8,375 bases of DNA, from the NCBI GenBank assembly GCA_937925455.1, contig CALEWF010000033.1, positions 1-8,375 of the forward strand. The letters are read 5' to 3'. How positions within the stretch are numbered: the stretch's first letter is position 1; every line of letters starts with the position of its first letter. The translations under genes were made by a program, and so were the position numbers. Below are positions 1 through 7,903 of the stretch, one piece after another. The notes beneath the pieces were generated by a model. It was given only the letters and a program-made list of their open reading frames with translations, was not told the DNA's origin and made no database searches. The DNA is from an uncultured Flavobacteriales bacterium (GTDB lineage: Bacteria > Bacteroidota > Bacteroidia > CAIKAF01).

Positions 1-74
1 CTTCCATCCGCAGCAGATGGTGCAGCGGGTGAATCCACCCCTTCGTGGCGGAGAAACACCCGGTTGCCCCACAA
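1..74. repeat. GC-rich dispersed intergenic repeat, left copy (partial)
   Basis: This stretch is much richer in G and C than the following AT-rich DNA and contains no credible gene. Its first 18 bases (cttccatccgcagcagat) recur exactly at 8111-8128, and gcagcgggtg at 22-31 recurs at 8305-8314, so it belongs to the same repeat family as the right end of the window. It can form short hairpins: gggtg (27-31) with caccc (36-40), or ccac (35-38) with gtgg (45-48). The window starts inside it, so its true left border is unknown. Bases 75-158, between it and the next gene, are very AT-rich with T and A runs and show no clear terminator. Similarity to other copies in this genome is inferred from only two copies. 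Confidence 0.6.
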
Positions 75-158
75 AAATCAATAAAAATTTCTTTTAAAAA
101 TTTTTTTAAACTTACCTGCCTTATAAAATCGAAACAATGATTTTAATAATAAGTCTCA

Positions 159-1427
159 TTAATAAATAATTAACTTGTTGACGGTGTATTTGTGGTTTAC
201 AGTGGTACGAATCATGTATATCCCCGTTGGTACATTGGCTTGCCATTGATGATTGTATGAAGTTGTATTAGTTTCCCAAATTTTTTTTCCTAATAGGTCT
301 GTTATTTCAATAAGTTCCGCTTCTTTTGCCATGATAGATAAAACTTGTCCCTGCATCAGCGGATTTGGAAATATATTTACTTCTGGCTGGTTGTACCAAT
401 CAAATGTAGAAAGACCAAACTGGGTAGTATTAACAGACAACCCACGAAAAGAGGCTACCCAAATGCGATTGCTGTCGTCTTCTGCAAAATCATACATTTT
501 AATACTTTGTAAGCCGGCTTCAAATTCTTGGTATGTGTAAAAAACAGTATCGTTAGTTACTGTTAATCCGGTTGTTGAATTATTCATCCCAACCCAATGA
601 CGTTTACGGCTATCGGTAAAAACATTCCATACGTTTTGAATTATATTCCCATGGGAAAGCGAAGAATCAATTACTTGAAGAATAGCCTCATTCTTCACAT
701 CCATTCGTATGAGATGATTGACACCGGTATTCCCTCCCAATCCAATCCAAAATACAGAATCACTAATGGGTGAAATACAGTGAACACGATTAGTAGGAAG
801 ACCAAAAATAGTATCATAAATTACCCAAAGGGTACCTGATTTTTTTGCCAACCCGTTTTGCCCGGTAGCTAAGAGTAAATCTCCTTGTTTTGTTATTTCA
901 ATATCATAAATATAATTAATGTCAGGATTTCCCGGCGTATTTCCTGAATGAAATCGTTGCCAGGTATTGTTGTAAAACAAAAACAAACCACTTCCCTCAG
1001 TTCCCACCCAAATACTATCGGTAGCTGTGTGTAAGCTTAAAATACAATCATTGATTAAACCATTTCCACCGGTGGTGGCAGTACTGAATATAATATAATT
1101 ATTTGGCGACATACGCTTCCAAACCCCTTGACATCCGGTTCCAATAAATAATTTTCCCGTTTTATCTGCACTGAGTGATTTAATAAAATGATTAGGAAAT
1201 GTTATTTCTTTTTGAAGTGAATTATTTGCAAAAAAATAGAGTCCTTGGTCTGTACCAATCCAAAGGGTATCTTGATGATATAAAAGCCTTGTAATTACAT
1301 TGGTTTCTAAAGCAGAATTTAAGGTTGTGAAGGTATTCCAATTGTACATCAATTGTCCCTTACTTGTTTGAGGGATACCCCCAAATAGAATAATCCAAGC
1401 AAAGCAAAACCAATGTTTTATATGCAT
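159..1427 (-). CDS. Secreted beta-propeller protein with T9SS type A C-terminal sorting domain
   Basis: The 422-residue product starts with a signal peptide (hydrophobic core about residues 6-18, likely cleaved near residue 25). Seven spaced motifs of the two-component-regulator-propeller type follow: WIGT at 56, FIGT at 94, WVGT at 140, LLAT at 185, WIGL at 227, WVGM at 278 and WVAS at 323. The 38-51 residue spacing fits a single seven-bladed propeller. Residues about 348-422 form a T9SS type A sorting domain: NIFPNP opening, a DLLGK turn, PTGIYMIR and a final KLIIY. Family knowledge says such tails direct export across the outer membrane and are removed afterwards. There is no histidine kinase or DNA-binding domain, so this is not a regulator despite the Pfam name of the blades; ligand and function are unknown. 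The start lies 13 bases after the comEC stop, with no visible promoter between, so co-transcription with comEC is inferred. The region upstream of the ATG is AU-rich and lacks a Shine-Dalgarno sequence, which is usual in this phylum. Confidence 0.88.
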   Translation of the reverse strand: MHIKHWFCFAWIILFGGIPQTSKGQLMYNWNTFTTLNSALETNVITRLLYHQDTLWIGTDQGLYFFANNSLQKEITFPNHFIKSLSADKTGKLFIGTGCQGVWKRMSPNNYIIFSTATTGGNGLINDCILSLHTATDSIWVGTEGSGLFLFYNNTWQRFHSGNTPGNPDINYIYDIEITKQGDLLLATGQNGLAKKSGTLWVIYDTIFGLPTNRVHCISPISDSVFWIGLGGNTGVNHLIRMDVKNEAILQVIDSSLSHGNIIQNVWNVFTDSRKRHWVGMNNSTTGLTVTNDTVFYTYQEFEAGLQSIKMYDFAEDDSNRIWVASFRGLSVNTTQFGLSTFDWYNQPEVNIFPNPLMQGQVLSIMAKEAELIEITDLLGKKIWETNTTSYNHQWQANVPTGIYMIRTTVNHKYTVNKLIIY

Positions 1428-1440
1428 TCTGTAAAAATAA

Positions 1441-3510
1441 TTAGTTCAAATTTACAATAAATGCTCCGGAATGGGCTATATCATAGTATTTCATATTTAA
1501 CTTATCGAATTCGGCTATGTATTTTTTTCTGGTTTTTTCAGAGATAGAGGGGTCCATCAAAATCATTTGAAAATTAAACCAATTGGGTAAATTGGTAGGA
1601 TTAAAAAAACGTTTTGTTTTCAACCAAATGTAATCTATATCAATTTTATTTACAGGCAATAACAAACTGTCGTCAATTACCCATAATCGTTTATTTCCTG
1701 CCAATATAAATGGATATTGAATGTAAAGCGGATTATTGCTTTTATTTTTTTCAATCCGATATTGTTTCCGTATCCCTTTCCATTGATGATTAGCCCTAAT
1801 AAATAAGCCATATTCCAAAGGGGTAAGGTCATTAAATGAGGGATAAGACACCTCTCTGCCATGTAAAACTTCTAACCTGCTTTTTTTGTTTAGAGCATAA
1901 ATAATCATTTCTTGCTGATGATTTACTTGCCAATTGCGATAAGTAATTGTAAGCAATATAATAAAAGTGAATGATAAACTTGCAATCAACCAAACTGCAT
2001 AACGATACATAAAGAAGCATGCTATAGAAATGATTCCGGCATACAGAATGATACATTGAAACGTACTGATGGTAAGATTTTCGGCATAAGAATAAGGCAT
2101 GTTTTCAATTATCAGAATAAGTTTATACAGTGTAGTTATTAGAAATTTAAATATCAATGATGAAATATATCCCAACCATGGGATACCTGAAAAAATTATT
2201 GCAGTTATTCCAATGTAAATCATGATTCCTGCTAACGGAACAACAATTAGGTTTGCAATAAGAAAAGAAATAGGAAATTGACCAAAATGGTATAAACTGA
2301 TAGGCGTTGTGGCAATTTGTGCTGCTATTGAAACACTGGCAAGTGCCCATAATTGATTTAAAATCCAATATCTGGAAGATATCCAATTATTTATGGGTGA
2401 ATAAAAAAACACAATTCCCAGTACAGCTAAATAGGATAATTGAAATCCAACATTGTATAAATTGGTTGGTTTTAAAATTAGTAAGATAAAAGCTGATAGG
2501 AAGATGGTGTTATAGATGTTGGTTTTATAATTCATGTTTTGCCCTATACTTATCAGACTAAACATGATAGCAGCTCGTAACACAGATGGAGACATTCCCG
2601 TAAGTATTACATAAGTCCATAAAAACAAGAGGATGATTAGTAAACGCACCAAGCGCTGCCAATGGTTATTGTTTAAAAAAAACAATAGGCTGGAAATCAT
2701 TAAATAAATAATACCTACGTGTAATCCGGATACAGCGAGTATATGCATGGCTCCTACTTTAGAAAAGCTTGATTTAGTATCAGGATCTAATATTTCTTTA
2801 TATCCAATGAGCAATGCTGCCGCAATACCGGTTAATTCTTCTTGCATACCCAAAGATTGAATTCTTCGTAAAATTTCATAACGGAGTTCCTTAACGTAGT
2901 AAAAAATATTTTTTCGGGGCGATTGGTCCAAAACCCTATAAGCATTATTTTTTATGTATGCTTGATAGTAAATACCCTTTGATTCCAAGTATTCCTTATA
3001 GTTAAATTGTCGTGGGTTTTGGGGGCTGTAAGGAATTGTAACCTTTGCATTGAAAAGTATTTTTTGCCCGTGCTTTAGATTTTTTATCTTTTCATCTTTT
3101 TGAAAATATAGAATGATTCCTGAATTACCATGTTCAGCCTCACCTTCATATTGTGAATATAAAAGCCGTGCTTCTGCTTTAAAGGAATTGGTTTTTTCTA
3201 CTGGATTTTCAGTCAATTCAGCCACATGTATTTTCATGTGTTGAATATTCCTAATATTTTCATTTGACGATTGATAATGCGCATTTAAATAACCCAGGCA
3301 GATTAAACATAAATAAATCAAAACGCCTATTACCGGGCTGTTGTTCCATTGTGCAATGAATGAATAAGGTGTAAAAATCAATGTGATTAAAAGAGAGCTA
3401 AGAATCATCCAAGCAACGATGACCATTCCCGGAAAAAGATTTAAAAACACAATTCCGAGTGTATATGCAATACATATTCTCACAAATGGAATAGCCGGAA
3501 ATGGGTTCAT
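1441..3510 (-). CDS. comEC: ComEC/Rec2 family DNA-uptake channel protein
   Basis: ComEC is the inner-membrane channel that carries single-stranded DNA into the cytoplasm during natural transformation. The 689-residue product has two to three N-terminal membrane segments (about residues 8-75), a DUF4131-type soluble domain (about 90-195) and a multi-pass Competence domain (about 225-525). The diagnostic motif is HILAVSGLHVG at 256-266; GMSPSVLRAAIM at 305-316 and GFQLSYLAVLG at 355-365 are also typical. The soluble C-terminal part (about 530-689) sits where other ComEC proteins have a metallo-beta-lactamase-like domain. It lacks an HxHxDH motif and a DxGQGD opening, so nuclease activity from this domain is unlikely. 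Length is close to that of short, Bacteroidetes-type ComEC proteins and there is no sign of a frameshift. AGGT lies six bases before the ATG, a weak Shine-Dalgarno match that is uncommon in this phylum. The gene probably heads a two-gene transcript with the propeller gene downstream. Competence of the organism is an inference; no other com genes are visible. Confidence 0.93.
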   Translation of the reverse strand: MNPFPAIPFVRICIAYTLGIVFLNLFPGMVIVAWMILSSLLITLIFTPYSFIAQWNNSPVIGVLIYLCLICLGYLNAHYQSSNENIRNIQHMKIHVAELTENPVEKTNSFKAEARLLYSQYEGEAEHGNSGIILYFQKDEKIKNLKHGQKILFNAKVTIPYSPQNPRQFNYKEYLESKGIYYQAYIKNNAYRVLDQSPRKNIFYYVKELRYEILRRIQSLGMQEELTGIAAALLIGYKEILDPDTKSSFSKVGAMHILAVSGLHVGIIYLMISSLLFFLNNNHWQRLVRLLIILLFLWTYVILTGMSPSVLRAAIMFSLISIGQNMNYKTNIYNTIFLSAFILLILKPTNLYNVGFQLSYLAVLGIVFFYSPINNWISSRYWILNQLWALASVSIAAQIATTPISLYHFGQFPISFLIANLIVVPLAGIMIYIGITAIIFSGIPWLGYISSLIFKFLITTLYKLILIIENMPYSYAENLTISTFQCIILYAGIISIACFFMYRYAVWLIASLSFTFIILLTITYRNWQVNHQQEMIIYALNKKSRLEVLHGREVSYPSFNDLTPLEYGLFIRANHQWKGIRKQYRIEKNKSNNPLYIQYPFILAGNKRLWVIDDSLLLPVNKIDIDYIWLKTKRFFNPTNLPNWFNFQMILMDPSISEKTRKKYIAEFDKLNMKYYDIAHSGAFIVNLN

Positions 3511-3528
3511 GAATTGACCTAATTTTTT

Positions 3529-3560
3529 TAAATTTAATCATATAGATCGCTTTTGTCAAG
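3529..3560 (-). promoter_or_regulatory. Putative Bacteroidetes-type promoter for comEC
   Basis: Read on the minus strand, cTTGac (3555-3560) is followed by about 20 bases and then TAAATTTA (3529-3536). The latter matches the Bacteroidetes sigma factor -7 consensus TAnnTTTG at all fixed positions but the last; the -33 element is TTG rather than TTTG. Transcription would start about 10-15 bases before the comEC ATG, giving a very short leader. The surrounding DNA is AT-rich, so chance matches are possible. Confidence 0.4.
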
Positions 3561-3609
3561 GTAACTTAATGGGATTTTGATTTAAAAATTTGTGAAACAA
3601 ATACAATAG

Positions 3610-3641
3610 TTTGGGTAAATGTTATGATTTTGTTATTTTTA
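3610..3641 (+). promoter_or_regulatory. Putative Bacteroidetes-type promoter for the PA-domain gene
   Basis: TTTG at 3610-3613 is separated by exactly 20 bases from TATTTTTA at 3634-3641. This fits the Bacteroidetes -33 (TTTG) and -7 (TAnnTTTG) elements with one mismatch in the last base of the -7 box. The predicted start of transcription, around 3647-3650, leaves a leader of about 22 bases before the ATG at 3671. It is divergent from the comEC promoter, with about 50 bases between the two -33 elements, so one regulator bound in between could affect both genes; no operator is visible. Confidence 0.5.
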
Positions 3642-3670
3642 CGTTCAATTACTAACTTAATTTAAGTATT

Positions 3671-5407
3671 ATGAAAAAAGTGTTACTTGTTTTTGGTTTT
3701 TGTATTAGTGTTTTTGCATCATTAAATGCTCAGGTAATTTTTGCAGTTGAAAGTCCTGCATTCTTGCAGGGAAATTATCCATTAAGTTATGCAAAACCAG
3801 CCGATGGTTGGGGAGTGCCTGATTTAACTAACCCTGCGAATGCCGTATTGGATACACTGGCTTTTGTGAGCGATGGAACGGCTGCTGATTCGTTAGGCTG
3901 TTTTACTTTAACCAACGGTTCGCAAATTGCCGGTAAAATTGCTGTGGTGTATCGTGGTAGTTGCCAGTTTGGTACTAAAGCAAAAAATGCACAAAACAAA
4001 GGAGCAGTTGCTGTAATCATTATTAACAACGTGCCTGATGATGTAACTCAGCTTGGTATGCTACCCGGCGATTCGGGGGCTGCTGTTACTATTCCGGTTA
4101 TAATAATTAATCAAGATGCTGGTGCATTATTAAAAAATGAAATTGAAAACGGAACGGTGGTTGGTTTTATTGGAAATAAATTTGGGTATTACAACAGCGA
4201 TATTGGTTTTACGAAAGCAAATGTTCTTCGTCCGGTAGAAGTTGCACGTCCACTTCGCATCACTGAAACATCTTCTGAATACAGTGTTCAATTAGGTGCT
4301 TGGGTTTTTAACTATGGATCAGATCCTCAAACCAATGTAACATTAAATGCACAAATTGTATTCAATAGTAATACCATTTACAATCAAACATCTTCTCCAG
4401 TTGCTACTTTAGCCCCCGGCGATAGTGTGTATATTACACTACCTACTTTTAGTCAAGCTACCTACTTAGCCGGTGAATATCAATTTACTTACACGGCTTC
4501 TGCTGATTCAACCGATAAATTTGCTGCAGATAATACGTTGAGCGGTTCGTTCCTACTGAATAGTGATATTTATTCATTAGTTCCGGTAAATACTAGTAAA
4601 AAGCCAATTGCCACTGCTTTCTATCGTCCAAGCTCAGCAACCGGCGATTTTGAAACATGTATTCATTTCCGTGATGCCAATGCCAGCCGCATGGCGGTAG
4701 GTGGATTGTTCTTTGCTGCAACTACTGCTGCTGCAGATTCAACCAGCTTCCCCGGAACCTTAATTGAAGCTAATATGTATTTGTGGGATAATAATTTTAC
4801 TGATTTAGATGATCCTGCATTTGATATTAGTGGATTGACTAATCTGGCTTATGGTTTTTATGAATTTACACAAACTTCTGAGCGTGGCAAAGTTGTATAT
4901 GCTGATTTTGATAATACCATTATCATGGAAGATAACAAACGCTACTTATTCTGTGTAAAAACTCAAGATGATTATATCTATTTAGGATTTAATGCCACTA
5001 TTGATTATACTACCAATATTGCCAATTACAGACAGCCTGTTGGACCTATCCTTGATGGTGGTACCTTCTACGCTTTAGGTTTTGGTGGTAATGTTACTCC
5101 TGCTATTGCCGTTAATATGTTTGATAAGATTTATGTGGGTATCGAAGAAGAGCAATCTGCTAACGCAATTATCCCTTATCCAAACCCAGCTAATCAGGTA
5201 ATTAATATCCCGATGAAGGGTATTAATGGCTTAGTAAACATGGATATCATGGATATGAATGGCAGATTAGTTAAGACTATTCGTGCCAATGTAGCCGGTG
5301 AAACATTGCAGATAGATGTTACCGATATCAGCAATGGTAATTACAACTTCCGTATGACTACTGCTGATGGTAAAGTTACTACCTTTAAAGTGGTTGTAAA
5401 CAAGTAA
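3671..5407 (+). CDS. Secreted PA-domain protein with T9SS type A C-terminal sorting domain
   Basis: The 578-residue product begins with a clear signal peptide (KK, then a hydrophobic core to about residue 18, likely cut after LNA at 20). Residues about 55-165 form a PA (protease-associated) domain, recognised by GKIAVVYRGSCQF (88-100), KAKNAQNKGAVAVIIINN (103-120), and IPVIIINQDAGALL (141-154). Residues about 187-295 look like a CARDB-type immunoglobulin-like domain (paired strands around APGDSVYITLP, 248-258). Residues about 300-495 are not recognised; they look beta-rich. A T9SS type A sorting domain closes the protein (YPNPANQVINI from 503, MDMNGRLVK at 527-535, and VVVNK at the end). PA domains usually sit inside secreted peptidases of the subtilase or M28 types and help bind substrate, but no catalytic domain is visible here, so the function is binding or unknown. 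The ATG at 3671 is supported by the signal peptide directly after it and an A/T-rich leader. The gene stands alone, with its own promoter-like site and terminator. Confidence 0.9.
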   Translation: MKKVLLVFGFCISVFASLNAQVIFAVESPAFLQGNYPLSYAKPADGWGVPDLTNPANAVLDTLAFVSDGTAADSLGCFTLTNGSQIAGKIAVVYRGSCQFGTKAKNAQNKGAVAVIIINNVPDDVTQLGMLPGDSGAAVTIPVIIINQDAGALLKNEIENGTVVGFIGNKFGYYNSDIGFTKANVLRPVEVARPLRITETSSEYSVQLGAWVFNYGSDPQTNVTLNAQIVFNSNTIYNQTSSPVATLAPGDSVYITLPTFSQATYLAGEYQFTYTASADSTDKFAADNTLSGSFLLNSDIYSLVPVNTSKKPIATAFYRPSSATGDFETCIHFRDANASRMAVGGLFFAATTAAADSTSFPGTLIEANMYLWDNNFTDLDDPAFDISGLTNLAYGFYEFTQTSERGKVVYADFDNTIIMEDNKRYLFCVKTQDDYIYLGFNATIDYTTNIANYRQPVGPILDGGTFYALGFGGNVTPAIAVNMFDKIYVGIEEEQSANAIIPYPNPANQVINIPMKGINGLVNMDIMDMNGRLVKTIRANVAGETLQIDVTDISNGNYNFRMTTADGKVTTFKVVVNK

Positions 5408-5431
5408 TCTTACTTACACAAAATATAACGC

Positions 5432-5458
5432 AAAGGGGGCTCAAAAGCCCCTTTTTTT
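5432..5458 (+). terminator. Intrinsic (rho-independent) terminator of the PA-domain gene
   Basis: GGGGCT (5436-5441) pairs perfectly with AGCCCC (5446-5451) around a CAAA loop. The stem extends through a G-U pair and three A-T pairs (5432-5435 with 5452-5455), and a run of seven T covers 5452-5458. It begins 24 bases after the stop codon at 5407. On the opposite strand the T run after the stem is short and the acylase stop is more than 320 bases away, so it is unlikely to serve both genes. Confidence 0.93.
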
Positions 5459-5779
5459 ATTATGCTGATAAATCCAAATTATGCAATAGAAAGCCGGTTA
5501 TATAGCAAAGCCATTTGTAATAATGTATTAACAAAACCACCTGGGTTCAACCAATTGTTTTGTTTCAATTTCATGTAACAACATTGAAGATGTTTTTGAT
5601 TGGTTTATTTTCTCTGCGGTCTCTTGGGTCTCTGTGGTTATAATTTTCTATAACACTGGCGAAAGGGTTACTTTGTATTACTAGATGACTCTGGAAAATT
5701 TCTAATACATAAATTGGTTTAATTCGGGATAATACAAAGATTCCCTAAACGTTATCGTGCAATATGTATTTTAATTTAA
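5459..5779. other. Convergent intergenic region without a gene
   Basis: These 321 bases lie between the terminator of the plus-strand PA-domain gene and the stop of the minus-strand acylase gene. I find no reading frame with protein-like composition, no tRNA and no strong hairpin. The only recognisable structure is the 9-bp tandem repeat at 5611-5637. A weak imperfect hairpin (ggga near 5727 with tccc near 5744) has no T run on the minus strand, so no terminator is called for the acylase gene. Confidence 0.7.
5611..5637. repeat. Three-copy 9-bp tandem repeat (TCTCTGNGG type)
   Basis: Three adjacent units are visible: tctctgcgg (5611-5619), tctcttggg (5620-5628) and tctctgtgg (5629-5637). Read on the other strand this is the CCACAGAGA / CCGCAGAGA pattern. 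From memory, similar short-period CACAGAGA repeats occur between genes in many environmental bacterial genomes, including Bacteroidota; this could not be checked here. It is intergenic, between convergent genes, and has no reading frame. Function is unknown. Confidence 0.65.
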
Positions 5780-7846
5780 CTACTGGGGATGATAAATCTT
5801 TTCGGCGGTTTTTAAAATTTCTTCTTTATCTGTAAGCACTCGCTTTGTTTTCTTGTTCACAAATAATTCCATTTGATCGTTGTAGTGTTTACTTTCAGGT
5901 CTGGCACTGGAACCGTAGGCATGAACACTTTCGGCTGTTACACCTTCTGGCCCGTATGCTACAAACTGTATAAACGAATCACCACCGGTGGCTTTATATT
6001 TCCCGTTTTTCATCAGCTTAGAATGCGTAGGGGCAGGTACTTCGGTAATTCCATCAATCGGATAGTCTTTATTTCCACGAATATGCCGTTGCATTTCACC
6101 CAAGGGAATTTCCAGCTTTCCAAAATTTTTTAAATAATGTTCCTTGGTATTTTTTAAAGCAGCATAAATTTGTTGTTCAGTAGGTTGATAGGTTCCGGTA
6201 AAATATTCTCGGGTATCCATCCCCAGAATTTTTACTAATTGGTCTGCATAATGAATGAACAACATGGCTGCAGTATTACTTATATCTGCACTTCTATTCC
6301 ACGAATTCAATAAATCCCATACATCTGCAATATCTTTAAAAGCAGTGGTATCAATTTTCAAAGCGCGTTTCATTCCTTCAATCACATAGCCTGAAGAAGG
6401 GTAACGTACATCGTATTTAATGCGTTTTATATCTTCTAACGTTAGTTTATCCGTATTCTCAAATAATTCATTAAATCGATAACTTCGGTTGGTTTCTATG
6501 GTTTGTAAACCTATGATAGTTTTGCAAATGGATTTATCCAAATTATTTTCATCGCAGGTAGCATTTAATGGACTGTTGTTAGCATTAAACAAATAACCAC
6601 ATTCTGGATTAAATTGTAGCGGGCGAAGGTCAAAGGGTATAAATCCATCCCACAAATTGGCTTTTGTGTTTCCTTTCAAGGTATGGTCGTAGTTAAAGCC
6701 GGGTTTTCTAATCGGATAATGCGCCTGCGATAAATACATGATGTTATCTTCTTTATCGGCATAAACAATATTCAGTAACGGAAATCCATCAGTTTTTAAA
6801 GCTTCCATGTATTGCTCATAATTTTTTGCCCGACCCATTCTATACCATTGTTCAGCAGCTTTGATACTACGATTAGTAGCAATGGCCGTGGCAAATACAC
6901 CATATTTATTTCCCAACGCCGGGCCATAAATGGTTTGATAAAACTTGCGTTTTACGCCAATACGAAGACCTCCCACTTTGAGTTTTACTTTTGCAACATC
7001 TTTTTTCAGAGGAAGCCACTCTCCGTCAATTTTATATTTGGTTCGTGCTTTATTGGTTTCTAATTCATATACATCTACTAAATCATGATAATTAAATGTA
7101 TGAGCCCATGACAGGTTTTCATTAAAACCCAGAAAAACAGTAACACCGCCGGCAAACAAAGCTCCGTTCATGTCCGTTCCTTCTTCACTTTTGGTATGGG
7201 CTTCATACCAACTGTATCGGCCTTCGTACGAATTGTGTGGGTTTACTACCAAATAGGTTTTCCCATCGGCCGATTTCGTGCTTTTAATAGCAATGGCATT
7301 CGACCCGGTAGGAAGGTCGTTTTCTGCAAATCGTTTGATTTGGTTTTGAAATATATCTTTTAAATACAATGCAGCACCTGAAAATAAGTTTAAGGCAGCA
7401 CAATACCCTTTAATTACATCTTTTTCTGTAAACGGTAGAGCTTTTTTGTATAATACTTCTTCCGGATGGAGTTCAGCATATCGGTTTAATGCCTGAACAT
7501 AGGCACTCAGCACTTTTTTAAAATCGTCACTAATGTCTTTATCATACCGTTCTTCTACCAAATCGTCAATACCTACATACTGCACAAAAAAATCAAACAA
7601 CAAACCTTCTTTGCCGATGGCTGCTCCCAACATGGATTTTGCGGCCAATAAATTTTCCTGAATATTTCTGAAATCGTCTTCGGCATGGGCCCAGGCCAGA
7701 CCATAGGCTACTTCAGCATCGGTTTTCCCAAAGATATGTGGTACGCCATACGAATCACGGGCAATGATAATATTATTTGTATTGATCTGGCTAAATTCAT
7801 TAAATACAGTTGTTAATAAGCAAACTGTTAAAACATAACGTAGCAT
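5780..7846 (-). CDS. Penicillin acylase / AHL acylase family N-terminal nucleophile hydrolase
   Basis: The 688-residue product belongs to peptidase family S45 (penicillin amidase). These enzymes hydrolyse amide bonds in acylated small molecules such as beta-lactams, acyl-homoserine lactones or cyclic lipopeptides. A signal peptide covers about residues 1-20, so maturation in the periplasm is expected. The alpha-chain region shows DSYGVPHIFG (31-40) and YGLAWAHAEDDFR (48-60). The beta chain would begin at Ser182 in TGSNA, the self-cleavage site and nucleophile. His204 in VNPH is exactly position 23 of the beta chain, matching the catalytic His23 known from PvdQ-type AHL acylases. NANNSP (421-426) is the probable oxyanion-hole asparagine region. 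GGDSFIQF (621-628), YGSSARPESKHYNDQ (644-658) and LFVNK form the typical C-terminal signature. The spacing favours the AHL/aculeacin acylase side of the family over penicillin G acylase, but the substrate cannot be read from sequence. All key residues are present, with no frameshift. There is no T9SS tail and no lipobox. It is a single gene with its own promoter-like site and no visible partner. Confidence 0.93.
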   Translation of the reverse strand: MLRYVLTVCLLTTVFNEFSQINTNNIIIARDSYGVPHIFGKTDAEVAYGLAWAHAEDDFRNIQENLLAAKSMLGAAIGKEGLLFDFFVQYVGIDDLVEERYDKDISDDFKKVLSAYVQALNRYAELHPEEVLYKKALPFTEKDVIKGYCAALNLFSGAALYLKDIFQNQIKRFAENDLPTGSNAIAIKSTKSADGKTYLVVNPHNSYEGRYSWYEAHTKSEEGTDMNGALFAGGVTVFLGFNENLSWAHTFNYHDLVDVYELETNKARTKYKIDGEWLPLKKDVAKVKLKVGGLRIGVKRKFYQTIYGPALGNKYGVFATAIATNRSIKAAEQWYRMGRAKNYEQYMEALKTDGFPLLNIVYADKEDNIMYLSQAHYPIRKPGFNYDHTLKGNTKANLWDGFIPFDLRPLQFNPECGYLFNANNSPLNATCDENNLDKSICKTIIGLQTIETNRSYRFNELFENTDKLTLEDIKRIKYDVRYPSSGYVIEGMKRALKIDTTAFKDIADVWDLLNSWNRSADISNTAAMLFIHYADQLVKILGMDTREYFTGTYQPTEQQIYAALKNTKEHYLKNFGKLEIPLGEMQRHIRGNKDYPIDGITEVPAPTHSKLMKNGKYKATGGDSFIQFVAYGPEGVTAESVHAYGSSARPESKHYNDQMELFVNKKTKRVLTDKEEILKTAEKIYHPQ

Positions 7847-7882
7847 AATATGGGTTGTTATTGTTTTTGAATTTCATAGTAA

Positions 7883-7903
7883 CAAAAATATATCAGCACG
7901 TGC
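7883..7903 (-). promoter_or_regulatory. Putative acylase promoter -7 box with adjacent GCACGTGC palindrome
   Basis: On the minus strand TATTTTTG (plus positions 7883-7890) matches the Bacteroidetes -7 consensus TAnnTTTG perfectly. It lies 36 bases upstream of the acylase ATG, predicting a leader of about 30 bases. No TTTG is found at the expected -33 distance; that position is a run of A. Five bases upstream of the -7 box lies a perfect 8-bp palindrome, GCACGTGC (7896-7903), in the spacer where a regulator could bind. The promoter is inferred and the operator role of the palindrome is speculative. Confidence 0.45.

Noticed and set aside
253..540. Plus-strand open frame opposite the propeller gene
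   Set aside because: It lies entirely antisense to a gene with a clear signal peptide, propeller motifs and sorting domain, and its translation shows no family features. Other short frames opposite or out of phase with comEC, the PA gene and the acylase were rejected on the same grounds.
159..3510. Two-component signalling system suggested by the Reg_prop-type blades next to a membrane protein
   Set aside because: The propeller protein has no kinase, receiver or DNA-binding domain and ends in a T9SS export tail; the membrane protein is clearly ComEC.
5540..5570. Possible tRNA T-arm (gggttcaacc)
   Set aside because: Only a T-loop-like string is present; there is no acceptor stem, anticodon arm or D-arm at matching distances.
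5720..5779. Possible terminator for the acylase gene
   Set aside because: The only hairpin (ggga with tccc) is short and imperfect, and no T run follows it on the minus strand.
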